From contig DBPW01000018.1 in assembly GCA_002305015.1 (NCBI GenBank), positions 141,124 to 205,123 of the forward strand: a stretch of 64,000 nt of DNA. The letters are read 5' to 3'. Positions within the stretch are counted from its first letter, which is position 1. Each line of letters opens with the position of its first letter. The notes under the pieces were generated by a model. It was not told the DNA's origin. It saw only the letters and a list, made by a program, of their open reading frames with translations, and did no database searches. Origin of the DNA: Bacteroidales bacterium UBA1410. GTDB taxonomy: Bacteria; Bacteroidota; Bacteroidia; Bacteroidales; Dysgonomonadaceae. The translations under genes were made by a program, and so were the position numbers. Of this stretch, positions 9,892-19,362 are shown piece after piece.

Positions 9892-9910
9892 AGTGTATAC
9901 AAAATAACTA
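9892..9910. promoter_or_regulatory. Tandem GTNTANAC boxes before the GH20 gene (possible GntR operator)
   Basis: GTGTACAC (9892-9899) and GTGTATAC (9903-9910) form a direct repeat, AGTGTAYAC, nine bases before the GH20 start codon. Both fit GTNTANAC, the core of operators used by several GntR/HutC-type regulators. The same octamer GTGTATAC lies upstream of the GH29 fucosidase gene (34757-34764), and a GntR-family gene is present at 38.2-39.2 kb. GTNTANAC itself is expected many times by chance in 64 kb, so this is only suggestive. Confidence 0.3.
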
Positions 9911-9918
9911 ACCGTAAA

Positions 9919-11532
9919 ATGAAGGAACATTTATTATTTATTGTTGTTACATTATTTTCGAGCATTGGCTTAATTGCACAAGATTACGCCAAATGCCGTC
10001 TTATCCCATTACCACAGAAAATTGAAGAAGTGAATGCCGTTTTTAAATTGGCCGATAAAACCGAAATAATTTCTGAATCGGGATTAGCAGAGCAGGCTTT
10101 TTATTTGCAAAAAGAGCTCTTACGTTATACCGGTATAAGTACTGTAATCGGAACAAATAAAGATTTGAAATCTTATTCGACAAGGATCATTTTAAAATTG
10201 ACGCCTCAAAGCAAGAATAAGGGAGTGGTAAACGAAGAATCTTATTTCTTGAAAATGAATGCGGACGAGTGCGTAGTAGAAGCGGAAACGCATAAAGGAA
10301 TTTTTTATGGGATCGTGTCTTTAATACAGTTGGTCAGGTTGTCCGAAAAAACAGGGAATCGTGTCGTAGAAATTGATTGCCTGAATATATTTGATGAACC
10401 TCTGTATGCATGGAGGGGATTAATGCTGGATGAATCTCGTCATTTTTTCGGAAAAGAAAAAGTAAAACAGTTGCTCGATTGGATGGCAATGTATAAATTG
10501 AACCGTTTTCATTGGCATCTGACGGATACTCCGGGATGGAGAATCGAAATCAAAGGATATCCAAAATTGGGTTATATAGGAGGTATAGGGAATCATACCT
10601 GTCCTTATACGAAAGCTGAATTTTATACGCAGGATGAAATCAAGGAAATCATTCGATACGCAAAAGAAAGGAATATTGAAGTTATACCCGAGATAGATAT
10701 GCCGGGACATGCGGCTGCGGCTAACAGGGCTTATCCCGAATTCAGCGGAGGCGGATCCGAGCGTTATCCCGATTTTACTTTCAATCCGGGCAAGGACAGT
10801 GTATATACTTTTTTAACCCGTGTCTTGAAAGAGGTCGATGCGTTGTTCCCTTCGCAAATTATTCATTTGGGAGGAGATGAGGTGCATTTTGGAAATAAAA
10901 ACTGGAAATCGGACAGAAGCATTCAAGCATTAATGAAAAAAGAAAATATGACCGACTTGAAAGAGGTTGAGAATTATTTTTTGAAAAGAATGGCAGATTC
11001 CGTTATTGTGATGAATAATAAGATTGCTGCTTGGGATGAAGTGGCAGAATCAGACCTTCCTACCGATAAAACCCTTGTTTTTTTCTGGAGGCACGATAAA
11101 CCGTCTCAACTTCAAAAAGCGGTAGATAAAGGATTTCCGGTAGTTTTATGCCCGAGGATCCCTTTATATTTCGACTTTATCCAGGATGCTTCGCATAAGC
11201 AGGGGCGCACGTGGAGTGGGGATTACAGTTCGTTAGACAAAGTTTATGCATTTAATCATAAAAGTGTTCCCGTGTCATATCCGGCAAATGCGAATATTTT
11301 GGGTATACAGGCAAATGTTTGGGCAGAAACGATTGTTACTCCTCAGCGTCTCGACTTTATGTTGTTTCCTCGTATAGCTGCATTGGCTGAAGCAGGGTGG
11401 ACAGAAGAAGGGAATAAAAATTTTGATGGTTTCAATAAGCGTTTGAGCAAACATTTAAAACTATATGAGGAAGATAATATTTATTACTATGACCCTTTCT
11501 CTCCTCAAAATACGTGCGAACCGGTAAAGTAA
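9919..11532 (+). CDS. GH20 beta-N-acetylhexosaminidase
   Basis: 537-residue secreted exo-hexosaminidase with a signal peptide (about residues 1-20, ending GLIAQ). The N-terminal GH20b-like domain covers roughly residues 25-160. The TIM barrel begins at AWRGLMLDESRHFF, and the family's Asp-Glu catalytic pair is D320-E321 in HLGGDEVHF (Asp orients the substrate N-acetyl group, Glu is the acid). MYKLNRFHWHLTDTPGWRIE and the C-terminal WAE segment are hallmarks. It removes terminal GlcNAc or GalNAc from the non-reducing end. Its presence beside a lyase, GH88 and sulfatases points to a hexosamine-containing target such as a glycosaminoglycan or sulfated glycoprotein glycan. Confidence 0.95.
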   Translation: MKEHLLFIVVTLFSSIGLIAQDYAKCRLIPLPQKIEEVNAVFKLADKTEIISESGLAEQAFYLQKELLRYTGISTVIGTNKDLKSYSTRIILKLTPQSKNKGVVNEESYFLKMNADECVVEAETHKGIFYGIVSLIQLVRLSEKTGNRVVEIDCLNIFDEPLYAWRGLMLDESRHFFGKEKVKQLLDWMAMYKLNRFHWHLTDTPGWRIEIKGYPKLGYIGGIGNHTCPYTKAEFYTQDEIKEIIRYAKERNIEVIPEIDMPGHAAAANRAYPEFSGGGSERYPDFTFNPGKDSVYTFLTRVLKEVDALFPSQIIHLGGDEVHFGNKNWKSDRSIQALMKKENMTDLKEVENYFLKRMADSVIVMNNKIAAWDEVAESDLPTDKTLVFFWRHDKPSQLQKAVDKGFPVVLCPRIPLYFDFIQDASHKQGRTWSGDYSSLDKVYAFNHKSVPVSYPANANILGIQANVWAETIVTPQRLDFMLFPRIAALAEAGWTEEGNKNFDGFNKRLSKHLKLYEEDNIYYYDPFSPQNTCEPVK

Positions 11533-11586
11533 TTCTGTTCGAAATAAAACACCAATATTAAATCATCACATAGTAAGTATAAAAAC

Positions 11587-14430
11587 ATGGGAAAAGTAAA
11601 AATTTCAATTATTTTCATTTTAAGCGGAATATTAGTACATATGGCTTACGCTCAAGATATTCCAAAAATTCCAAGCAAATATATTCTTAAGAATAAAACG
11701 ATTTACAAGAAAGGTTGGATCGATTTCAATAAAAACGGCAAAATGGATGTTTATGAAAATCCCAAAGCCGATATCAATGATCGTATTGAGGATTTATTAC
11801 GTCAAATGAATCTTGAAGAAAAAACCTGTCAAATGGTAACTTTATATGGTTACAAACGGGTTTTGCCCGATGATCTTCCAACTCCCGAGTGGAAAAACAA
11901 GCTTTGGAAAGACGGCATAGGAGCCATTGACGAACATTTAAACGGTTTCCGGCAATGGGGGCTTCCTCCTTCCGATAATCCTTATGTATGGCCGGCTTCT
12001 CGTCATGCATGGGCATTGAATGAAGTACAACGTTTTTTTATAGAGGAAACCCGCCTCGGTATTCCGGTCGATTTTACCAATGAAGGGATTCGTGGAGTAG
12101 AGAGTTATAAAGCAACCAACTTCCCCACTCAGTTGGGATTAGGACATACATGGAATAGGGAGTTGATAGAAAAAGTAGGATATATTACAGGTAGAGAAGG
12201 AAGATTACTCGGCTATACCAATATTTATGCTCCTATTTTAGATGTTGGCCGCGATCAACGTTGGGGAAGATATGAGGAAGTCTATGGCGAAAGTCCTTTT
12301 TTGGTTGCCGAATTAGGAATCCGGATGGTAAATGGTATGCAGCGCGATTATCAAGTCGCCTCCACCGGCAAACATTTTATAGCTTATAGCAACAATAAAG
12401 GCGCACGAGAAGGAATGGCCCGTGTCGATCCGCAAATGTCTCCCAGGGAATTGGAATATGTACACGCATATCCTTGGACGCGTGTTATTTCCGAGGCGGG
12501 ACTGTTGGGAGCAATGTGTTCGTATAACGATTATGATGGTTTTCCTATTCAGGGTAGTTATTATTGGTTGACGCAACGTTTGAGGAAACAGATGGGATTT
12601 AAGGGATATACTGTATCCGATAGTGACGCTGTGGAGTATCTTTTTTCGAAACATAATACGGCAAAAGATATGAAAGAAGCCGTATATCAAGCTGTTATGG
12701 CGGGATTGAATGTACGCTGTACGTTTCGTTCTCCGGATTCGTTTGTGCTGCCGTTGCGTGAACTTGTGAATGAAGGAGCTATCCCAATGGATGTGATTGA
12801 TGACAGGGTACGTGATATTTTGCGGGTGAAATTTTTAATAGGGTTGTTTGATCATCCGTATCATGAAGATTTAGCCGGAGCAGATTCGGAAGTGAATAGT
12901 TTGGAAAACCAAGCAGTTGCTTTGCAGGCTTCCCGCGAATCGTTGGTTCTTTTGAAAAATAAGGACAAACTGCTTCCTCTCGATATAAAACAGATAAAAA
13001 ATATTGCAGTATCGGGACCCAATGCCAACGACGTTTCGTATGCATTGACACATTACGGTCCATTGGCTGTAGATGTGGTTTCTGTGTTGGAAGGCATAAA
13101 AAATAAAGTGGGAAATGAGGTGAACGTTTTTTATTCTAAAGGATGTGAGATGGTGGATGAGCATTGGCCCGATTCGGAAATCATTGAATATCCCTTAACG
13201 GAAGATGAGCAAAAAGAAATGGATAAAGCCGTTGCCGATGCCGAAAAAAGCGATATAGCCATTGTTGTGTTGGGCGAAAATTCAAGGACTGCCGGAGAAA
13301 ACAGATCCCGCACTTCGTTAGATTTGCCGGGACGGCAATTGAAATTGTTAAAGGCAATTCATGAAACCGGTAAACCGGTGGTATTGATTCTCATTAATGG
13401 ACATCCGTTATCCATTAATTGGGCCGATCGCAACATTCCTGCCATTATCGAAGCGTGGTATCCCGGCTCTCAGGGAGGAACCGCCATAGCAGAGGTATTG
13501 TTTGGAGACTATAATCCCGGAGGGAAACTCACCGTTACTTTCCCTAAAACAGTCGGACAAATTCCTTTTAATTTTCCCGCTAAACCTTTTTCGCAAGTTG
13601 ATGCCGGGAAGGTTATGGGATTAAAGGGAGATATGGCCGGCATAAATGGAGCTTTGTATCCTTTTGGCTACGGATTAAGTTATACGAGTTTTGAATATTC
13701 CGATTTGGTTCTGTCGTCCAATGCAATTACCGATAAAGAAAATTTGACGGTTAGCTGTAAGGTGAAGAATACAGGTGAATATGCCGGAGACGAGATTGTT
13801 CAGCTTTATGTTCGCGATTTGGTTAGTTCTGTAACAACGTATGAAAAAAATTTGGTCGGATTTGAAAGGATACATCTTTTGCCCGGAGAAGAGAAAGAAG
13901 TTATCTTTGTAATTCAACCTCGCGATTTGCAACTTTATAACATCGATGAAGAGTGGGTTGTTGAACCCGGCGATTTTAGAGTAATGGTAGGGGCATCTTC
14001 AGAGGATATCCGTTTAAAAGATATTTTTACTGTGGTGGAAAATGAGAAGACAACAAGTAAAAACGTGAAAAAGAGCGAAGAGCTTCGTGTAGTATCTACT
14101 CCGTTTTCTTCCACAGCCAAGAATGTTCTCGACAATGACCTTTCTACTTATTGGGAGGGAAAGAAGAATGATGGTATAACCTTTCCTATAAACTCCCAAC
14201 AGGCAATTGATCATATCGATATTGTTTGGCATGAAGGAACCGATATGAATTCCACTTTCGAAATTCAGCTTTCAAGTGGCGGTGGACAATTTTTGACGGT
14301 TTATAAAGGTAAACCAAGTAGGATAAATGTTCCGGAAAAATATATTTTTAAAGAATCGATGGCTACCGATTTGAGAATAATAGTAGATTCGGGAGTCTTA
14401 AAAATTGCTGAAGTATATATAAATAGATGA
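11587..14430 (+). CDS. GH3 glycosidase with C-terminal F5/8 (discoidin)-like domain
   Basis: 947-residue secreted GH3 enzyme. After the signal peptide (ends MAYAQ) comes a short Lys-rich region, the TIM-barrel domain with KHFIAYSNN and nucleophile D345 in YTVSDSDAV, the alpha/beta-sandwich domain (VVLGENSRTAGENRSRTSLD), and a fibronectin-III-like domain. An extra C-terminal module from about residue 835 (AKNVLDNDLSTYWEG and on) resembles an F5/8 type C carbohydrate-binding domain. GH3 members act as beta-glucosidases, xylosidases or hexosaminidases; the substrate is not determined. Its stop overlaps the next sulfatase start by ATGA (14427-14430), implying translational coupling. Confidence 0.93.
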   Translation: MGKVKISIIFILSGILVHMAYAQDIPKIPSKYILKNKTIYKKGWIDFNKNGKMDVYENPKADINDRIEDLLRQMNLEEKTCQMVTLYGYKRVLPDDLPTPEWKNKLWKDGIGAIDEHLNGFRQWGLPPSDNPYVWPASRHAWALNEVQRFFIEETRLGIPVDFTNEGIRGVESYKATNFPTQLGLGHTWNRELIEKVGYITGREGRLLGYTNIYAPILDVGRDQRWGRYEEVYGESPFLVAELGIRMVNGMQRDYQVASTGKHFIAYSNNKGAREGMARVDPQMSPRELEYVHAYPWTRVISEAGLLGAMCSYNDYDGFPIQGSYYWLTQRLRKQMGFKGYTVSDSDAVEYLFSKHNTAKDMKEAVYQAVMAGLNVRCTFRSPDSFVLPLRELVNEGAIPMDVIDDRVRDILRVKFLIGLFDHPYHEDLAGADSEVNSLENQAVALQASRESLVLLKNKDKLLPLDIKQIKNIAVSGPNANDVSYALTHYGPLAVDVVSVLEGIKNKVGNEVNVFYSKGCEMVDEHWPDSEIIEYPLTEDEQKEMDKAVADAEKSDIAIVVLGENSRTAGENRSRTSLDLPGRQLKLLKAIHETGKPVVLILINGHPLSINWADRNIPAIIEAWYPGSQGGTAIAEVLFGDYNPGGKLTVTFPKTVGQIPFNFPAKPFSQVDAGKVMGLKGDMAGINGALYPFGYGLSYTSFEYSDLVLSSNAITDKENLTVSCKVKNTGEYAGDEIVQLYVRDLVSSVTTYEKNLVGFERIHLLPGEEKEVIFVIQPRDLQLYNIDEEWVVEPGDFRVMVGASSEDIRLKDIFTVVENEKTTSKNVKKSEELRVVSTPFSSTAKNVLDNDLSTYWEGKKNDGITFPINSQQAIDHIDIVWHEGTDMNSTFEIQLSSGGGQFLTVYKGKPSRINVPEKYIFKESMATDLRIIVDSGVLKIAEVYINR

Positions 14431-15968
14431 TAAACAAAAAATCTATAATGGCATTGGCTGTTGCGCCCCTAATTGAGGTATCGGCGCAACAGGGCGTTAC
14501 TGTCGATCCTCGCCCCAATATCGTTCTTTTCATGGTTGACGATATGGGGTGGCAGGATACTTCGCTGCCTTTTTGGGTTGAAAAAACGCCCCTTAATCGA
14601 CGTTACCATACTCCCAATATGGAGCGGCTGGCTTCTGAGGGGATGATGTTCACTCAAGCATACGCGTGCAGTGTGAGCTCACCTTCTCGGGTAAGTCTGA
14701 TGAGTGGGATGAATGCGGCGCGTCATCGGGTTACCAATTGGACATTGGAAAAAAATACGTCAACCGACCGTAAGAGCCCTGTGCTCGATTTCCCCGCGTG
14801 GAATGTAAACGGGATATGTCAGGTCGACAACATTCCCTACACGTATTGCATTACCTCGCTACCCCAACTATTGAAAGATGCCGGTTATCATACCATTCAT
14901 TGTGGTAAAGCACACTGGGGAGCTGTTGACACGCCGGGAGAGAATCCCCATCATTTCGGTTTTGAAGTCAATATTGCGGGCCATGCAGGAGGAGGCGTCG
15001 CGAGTTATTTGGGAACAAACAATTTTGGGAATCGTACCGAAGGGAAACCATCCCCGTTACAAGCTGTCCCCGGATTAAAAGAGTATTGGGGAAAAGATAT
15101 CTTTTTGACCGAAGCATTAACGCTTGAAGCCCTGAAATCCTTGGATAAGGCTAAAAATCTGGGTCAGCCGTTTTATTTATACCTATCGCACTATGCGGTT
15201 CATATTCCCATTGATCGTGATAAGCGTTTTTATTCCAAATACCTCGAAGCCGGTCTTTCGGAAAAAGAAGCAGCCTACGCAGCGTTGCTTGAAGGAATGG
15301 ATAAAAGCTTGGGAGATGTCCTGGATTGGCTGGAAAAGAATGAGGAAGATAGGAACACCATTATTATTTTCATGTCGGACAATGGCGGTTTTTCTACCGA
15401 TACGGCATGGCGCGATCCACCTTTACACACACAGAATGCTCCGCTCAACAGCGGAAAAGGATCGGCCTACGAAGGGGGTATACGTGTGCCAATGATCGTG
15501 AAATGGCCGGGAACGGTAAAACCCGGAACAACATGCGGAAGTTATCTTATGATCGAGGATTTTTTTCCGACGATATTGGAAATGGCCGGGATAAGAAAAT
15601 TCAGAACGGTTCAGCCCATAGACGGAAAAAGTTTTGTACCTCTTTTGAAAGGAACGGGCGACCCAAGCAAAGAGCGAAACTTGTATTGGAATTATCCGAA
15701 TTTGTGGGGAAATGAAGGACCCGGTATTGGTCCTACCTGTACGATACGTAGTGGCGATTGGAAACTGATATACTATTATCAAACGGGAGAAAAAGAGTTG
15801 TTTAACGTTCGCGACGATATGGGAGAAAAGCAAAATTTGGCTGCCCAACATCCGGCAATCGTAAAAAAATTATCAAAAGATCTTGGGCAATATCTAAGGA
15901 AAGTAAAAGCCCAACGTCCTACTTTTAAATCTACGGGGAAATCTTGTCCGTGGCCGGATGAGGTTTAG
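14427..15968 (+). CDS. Secreted Ser-type sulfatase, coupled to the GH3 gene
   Basis: 513-residue arylsulfatase-A-like enzyme. The signal peptide covers about residues 1-21 (ending EVSAQQ). Metal site VDDMGWQD is at 38-45, and the formylglycine motif is S84-S-P-S-R in VSSPSRVSLMSG, so it is a Ser-type enzyme. IIIFMSDNGG gives the second metal/sulfate site, and NSGKGSAYEGGIRVPMIV is the usual Lys/Arg segment. The start codon overlaps the GH3 stop (ATGA), so the two products are probably made together. The overlap suggests that the sulfatase unblocks the sugar the GH3 enzyme then removes, which is an inference. The stop lies in the leader of the following phosphodiesterase gene. Confidence 0.93.
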   Translation: MINKKSIMALAVAPLIEVSAQQGVTVDPRPNIVLFMVDDMGWQDTSLPFWVEKTPLNRRYHTPNMERLASEGMMFTQAYACSVSSPSRVSLMSGMNAARHRVTNWTLEKNTSTDRKSPVLDFPAWNVNGICQVDNIPYTYCITSLPQLLKDAGYHTIHCGKAHWGAVDTPGENPHHFGFEVNIAGHAGGGVASYLGTNNFGNRTEGKPSPLQAVPGLKEYWGKDIFLTEALTLEALKSLDKAKNLGQPFYLYLSHYAVHIPIDRDKRFYSKYLEAGLSEKEAAYAALLEGMDKSLGDVLDWLEKNEEDRNTIIIFMSDNGGFSTDTAWRDPPLHTQNAPLNSGKGSAYEGGIRVPMIVKWPGTVKPGTTCGSYLMIEDFFPTILEMAGIRKFRTVQPIDGKSFVPLLKGTGDPSKERNLYWNYPNLWGNEGPGIGPTCTIRSGDWKLIYYYQTGEKELFNVRDDMGEKQNLAAQHPAIVKKLSKDLGQYLRKVKAQRPTFKSTGKSCPWPDEV

Positions 15969-16053
15969 CAGTGCTATTATAGCGAGCCCTAAAAGTCAGA
16001 CAAAAAACTTTTGGGGTTCAGTTTATTTCAATATTATAAACAACACTATAAAA

Positions 16054-16965
16054 ATGAGGATAATGAGAACGAAAAGAATTTTAGAGGTTATGGCATGTTT
16101 TGTCTTTTTTGCCCATATTAGTCTGCATGCAGGGACTAAAGCCAAGCACGTGATTTTGATCGGGCTGGACGGCTGGGGCTCCTACAGTGTAGAAAAAGCC
16201 GATATGCCGGTTGTCAAGAAACTGATGGCTGAGGGAGCGTATACGTTGAAGAAACGAGCGGTATTGCCTTCTTCGAGTGCGGTGAATTGGGCATCGATGT
16301 TCATGGGAGCCTGTCCCGAGTTGCACGGGTATACCGAGTGGGGCTCTCGGACACCCGAAATACCTTCGCGGGAGGTTAACCGTCACGGGATATTTCCCAC
16401 GATATTCAGTTTGCTTCGCGAGGCCGATCCCAAAGCCGAGATCGGATGTTTATACGAGTGGGACGGCATCAAATACCTGGTGGATACGTTGTCGTTGAAT
16501 TATCATGCTCAGGCAGCAGATTACGAAAAATTTCCGACGTCATTGGCCGACATGGCCGTAAAATACATCAAAGAGAAAAAGCCGAATCTTTTGGCGGTTG
16601 TTTTCGATAATCCGGATCATGTAGGTCATGCCGACGGGCACGACACGCCGGCCTATTATGCCAAGCTTACGGAACTGGACGGTTATATCGGACGGCTTGT
16701 TGAAGCCGCCAAAGAGGCCGGCATATGGGACGACACCATCATCATTTTAAGTGCCGACCACGGGGGCATCGGGAAAGGTCACGGAGGGAAGACGCTTCAG
16801 GAGCTCGAAACGCCGTTTATTGTTGCGGGTAAAAACGTCAAACGGATTCCCGAATTTAAGGAGAGCATGATGCAATTCGACATTGCGGCAACCATTGCCT
16901 ACATTTTTGATCTGAAAACTCCTCAGGTGTGGATCGGACGACCGATGAAACCAATATTCAAATAA
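16054..16965 (+). CDS. Alkaline-phosphatase-superfamily phosphodiesterase/pyrophosphatase-like protein
   Basis: 303-residue secreted protein of the type I phosphodiesterase/nucleotide pyrophosphatase branch. The signal peptide ends near HISLHAG. The metal site HVILIGLDGWG is followed by LPSSSAVNWASMF, where the family nucleophile (Thr or Ser in PTxTxPN-type enzymes) falls, then VFDNPDHVGHADGHD and LSADHGGIGKGHG, which carry the remaining Asp/His metal ligands. There is no formylglycine motif, so it is not a classical sulfatase. An in-frame ATG at 16063 is an alternative start; the longer frame from 15958 overlaps the upstream gene and lacks a good signal peptide. The substrate is unknown: a phosphorylated glycan, nucleotide sugar or phosphodiester are possibilities. 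G+C rises from here to about 20.95 kb. Confidence 0.8.
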   Translation: MRIMRTKRILEVMACFVFFAHISLHAGTKAKHVILIGLDGWGSYSVEKADMPVVKKLMAEGAYTLKKRAVLPSSSAVNWASMFMGACPELHGYTEWGSRTPEIPSREVNRHGIFPTIFSLLREADPKAEIGCLYEWDGIKYLVDTLSLNYHAQAADYEKFPTSLADMAVKYIKEKKPNLLAVVFDNPDHVGHADGHDTPAYYAKLTELDGYIGRLVEAAKEAGIWDDTIIILSADHGGIGKGHGGKTLQELETPFIVAGKNVKRIPEFKESMMQFDIAATIAYIFDLKTPQVWIGRPMKPIFK

Positions 16966-17623
16966 AAAAGAAGCGGCATTCAGACCTTGCGGTTGGAATA
17001 ATAAACGCCGAACAGGGACCAACATAAATTGAAAACATTTTGATGGCTGCAAGGGAATGCGTATTTTTATTCCGTAAATCTTGGGTTTTGTGACAGGAAC
17101 CCCGATTTTCGGACAATGGTTAATAATAGAATTCAAGATCATCCGAGAGAGGTTTCGGAGGCGTTTCTTCGCTCTTCCTTCGCTCCTTCTTCGCTCTTCC
17201 TTCGCTTCAAGGCAGGGACGACAAGATCGGATTTTGAAAAACCGTCATAAAGCGAATCTGCCTATTTGCCGCATGTAGTGAGGGATACAGAGGAGGAGGC
17301 GGAGCAGTTTTTGTGCGAGGATGATGGGAGGGTGATGCGACCTTGATGCAAGGATGGAGCGAGGAAGGTACGGCCTTGGTGCGAGGAAGGTGCGGAGATG
17401 GATAGGTGTCTTGTCCCGAAATACGTTTACAGAAAAGGGAGACAAAACGCAGGGCAATGAAGACAAAATTCAACAAAATTCCGGACGATCCCACGCAATG
17501 CGAAGCATAAGAAACCGATGGCAACGAAAGGCAGGAATAGGGGTTACCTTTGCCGGCGTCTGATGTAACGAAAATCGTAAAGAGATGAGCATAAAAAATA
17601 TCCTTCATATTCATACAAGCATT
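16966..17623. other. Gene-free, G+C-rich, partly low-complexity stretch
   Basis: No convincing coding region: open frames on both strands have low-complexity products with no recognisable motif. 17168-17184 and 17190-17206 are identical 17-base copies (TTCGCTCTTCCTTCGCT) at 22-base spacing. 17280-17420 is purine-rich and built from degenerate GCGAGGAAGGT-like units. A TAnnTTTG box (TACCTTTG, 17545-17552) lies about 72 bases before the next sulfatase and could be its -7 element, though no clear -33 partner is visible. It could be decayed coding sequence or a recombination scar. Confidence 0.5.
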
Positions 17624-19153
17624 ATGATTAGATTCAAATTTTTATTTGCAGGTTTGGGGTTGAGTACTTTTCCCCTGTTGCCTGTTGAAGCACAACAAAA
17701 GCCCAACATCGTACTCATTTATGCCGACGATCTGGGATTCGGCGATTTGTCGTGTTACGGAGCCACGCGTGTTCACACGCCCCACGTGGACGCCTTGGCG
17801 CAAGACGGCATCCGTTTCGTGAATGCCCATTCGGCTGCCGCCACCAGTACACCCTCGCGTTACGGGCTGTTTACGGGGGAATATCCCTGGCGGAGGAAAG
17901 GCACGGGTATAGCTGCCGGCGATGCGGCACTGATCATCAGACCGGAGCGTAACACTTTACCCAAGATGCTTCAGGAAGCGGGCTACACGACAGCGGCGGT
18001 GGGCAAATGGCATTTGGGGTTGGGCAAGGAAACGGGAAAGCAGGACTGGAACGGTCTGATAACACCCGGACCGCGTGAGATCGGTTTCGATTATTCCTAT
18101 ATCATGGCAGCCACCGCCGACCGTGTACCGTGCGTTTTTGTGGAAAATCAGCGGGTGGTCAATCTCGATCCCCGTGATCCGATACAGGTGAGCTATACGA
18201 AAAACTTTCCCGGCGAACCGACAGGCAAGGACAATCCGGAACTGCTGACGAAACTGAAACCCAGTCACGGCCACGACATGAGCATTGTGAACGGGATTTC
18301 GCGCATCGGGTACATGAAAGGCGGGAAATCGGCCTTGTGGGAAGATGAACACATAGCCGACAGCATTACGGCGCATGCCGTGAAGTTTATCGAAGAGAAC
18401 AAAGGCAGGCCTTTTTTTCTGTATTTCGGTACCAACGATGTTCATGTTCCGCGTTATCCCCATCCGCGTTTTTGGGGACAGACCGACATGGGACTTCGCG
18501 GCGATGCCATCGTGCAGTTCGACTGGTCGGTTGGCGAGATCGTCAAAGCCTTGGAAAAGGCCGGGATTCGCGACAATACGCTGATCATCGTCACGAGCGA
18601 CAACGGTCCGGTTGTTGACGACGGTTATGCCGATCAGGCGGTAGAAAAGTTGAAGAATCACAAGCCATGGGGTCCGTTTCGCGGAGGGAAATACAGTGCC
18701 TTCGAGGCCGGAACGCGTGTACCGTTCATCGTGAATTGGAAAGGGAAGACAAGAGCGCAGGAATCGGCGGCACTTGTTTCCCAGATCGATATGCCGGCCA
18801 CGTTGGCACGATTGGCAGGCGCGGATATTTCCGTAAAGGAAGTTGCGGACAGTCGGGATCAGCTCGATGCCTGGTTGGGGCATGACGAAAAGGGTCGCGA
18901 TTACGTTATCGGTGCGGCAAGCACGTTGACCGTGCTCACCCGGCACTGGAAGTACATAGAGCCCAACAACGGTGCCTCTTACAATCCCTTCACCAATACC
19001 GAGTTGGGGAACGATCCGGGTGATCAACTTTACGACATGGTGCACGACCGGGGCGAATACGACAATGTTGCCGCCGGCAATCCGTTGGTTGTGCGTTTTC
19101 TGAAAGAAATTCTCCGTGAAGAGAAAGCCAAGGGCATCGGCATGGAATTGTAA
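17624..19153 (+). CDS. Secreted Ser-type arylsulfatase-A-like sulfatase (G+C-rich)
   Basis: 509-residue sulfatase. The signal peptide MIRFKFLFAGLGLSTFPLLP ends near VEAQ, which decides the start at 17624 over an ATG at 17585. Metal site YADDLGFGD is at 33-41, and the formylglycine motif S75-T-P-S-R in TSTPSRYGLFTG makes it Ser-type. AVGKWHLGLG and IVTSDNGPVVDD are the substrate/metal segments. Base composition is noticeably higher in G+C than in the flanking PUL genes (33 of 60 bases in the line 18061-18120, counted by hand), a possible sign of transfer. Its 3' end is duplicated at 6788-6931, so a close paralogue once lay next to the lyase gene. Confidence 0.94.
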   Translation: MIRFKFLFAGLGLSTFPLLPVEAQQKPNIVLIYADDLGFGDLSCYGATRVHTPHVDALAQDGIRFVNAHSAAATSTPSRYGLFTGEYPWRRKGTGIAAGDAALIIRPERNTLPKMLQEAGYTTAAVGKWHLGLGKETGKQDWNGLITPGPREIGFDYSYIMAATADRVPCVFVENQRVVNLDPRDPIQVSYTKNFPGEPTGKDNPELLTKLKPSHGHDMSIVNGISRIGYMKGGKSALWEDEHIADSITAHAVKFIEENKGRPFFLYFGTNDVHVPRYPHPRFWGQTDMGLRGDAIVQFDWSVGEIVKALEKAGIRDNTLIIVTSDNGPVVDDGYADQAVEKLKNHKPWGPFRGGKYSAFEAGTRVPFIVNWKGKTRAQESAALVSQIDMPATLARLAGADISVKEVADSRDQLDAWLGHDEKGRDYVIGAASTLTVLTRHWKYIEPNNGASYNPFTNTELGNDPGDQLYDMVHDRGEYDNVAAGNPLVVRFLKEILREEKAKGIGMEL

Positions 19154-19362
19154 TCGACGGGGTAATTTTCATGAATTTCACGCAAACGAGCAAATTAGGG
19201 AAAGACTTGAATAGGGAAAAATGACGGACCCCGGTTTTGGAGAATACGATTTATTCGGAAGGAGGATTTCGAGAGAATCGGGAATTAGGAAACAATGTCA
19301 GCAGTAATGCACACTTTCATAGAAGAAACAACAAAACGGACAAAGAGGGAGCACAAAAACAG

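Noticed and set aside
15958..16053. Upstream extension of the phosphodiesterase gene
   Set aside because: It overlaps the preceding sulfatase end and buries the signal peptide behind 32 non-family residues; the ATG at 16054 gives a proper secreted protein.
17168..17420. Short repeats that could suggest a CRISPR array or repeat protein
   Set aside because: Only two exact 17-base copies with a five-base spacer, then degenerate purine-rich units. There is no regular repeat-spacer structure and no cas genes in the window.
17957..19045. Open frame of 362 codons on the minus strand
   Set aside because: Antisense shadow of the 17.6 kb sulfatase, which has a signal peptide, formylglycine motif and metal sites in the forward frame.
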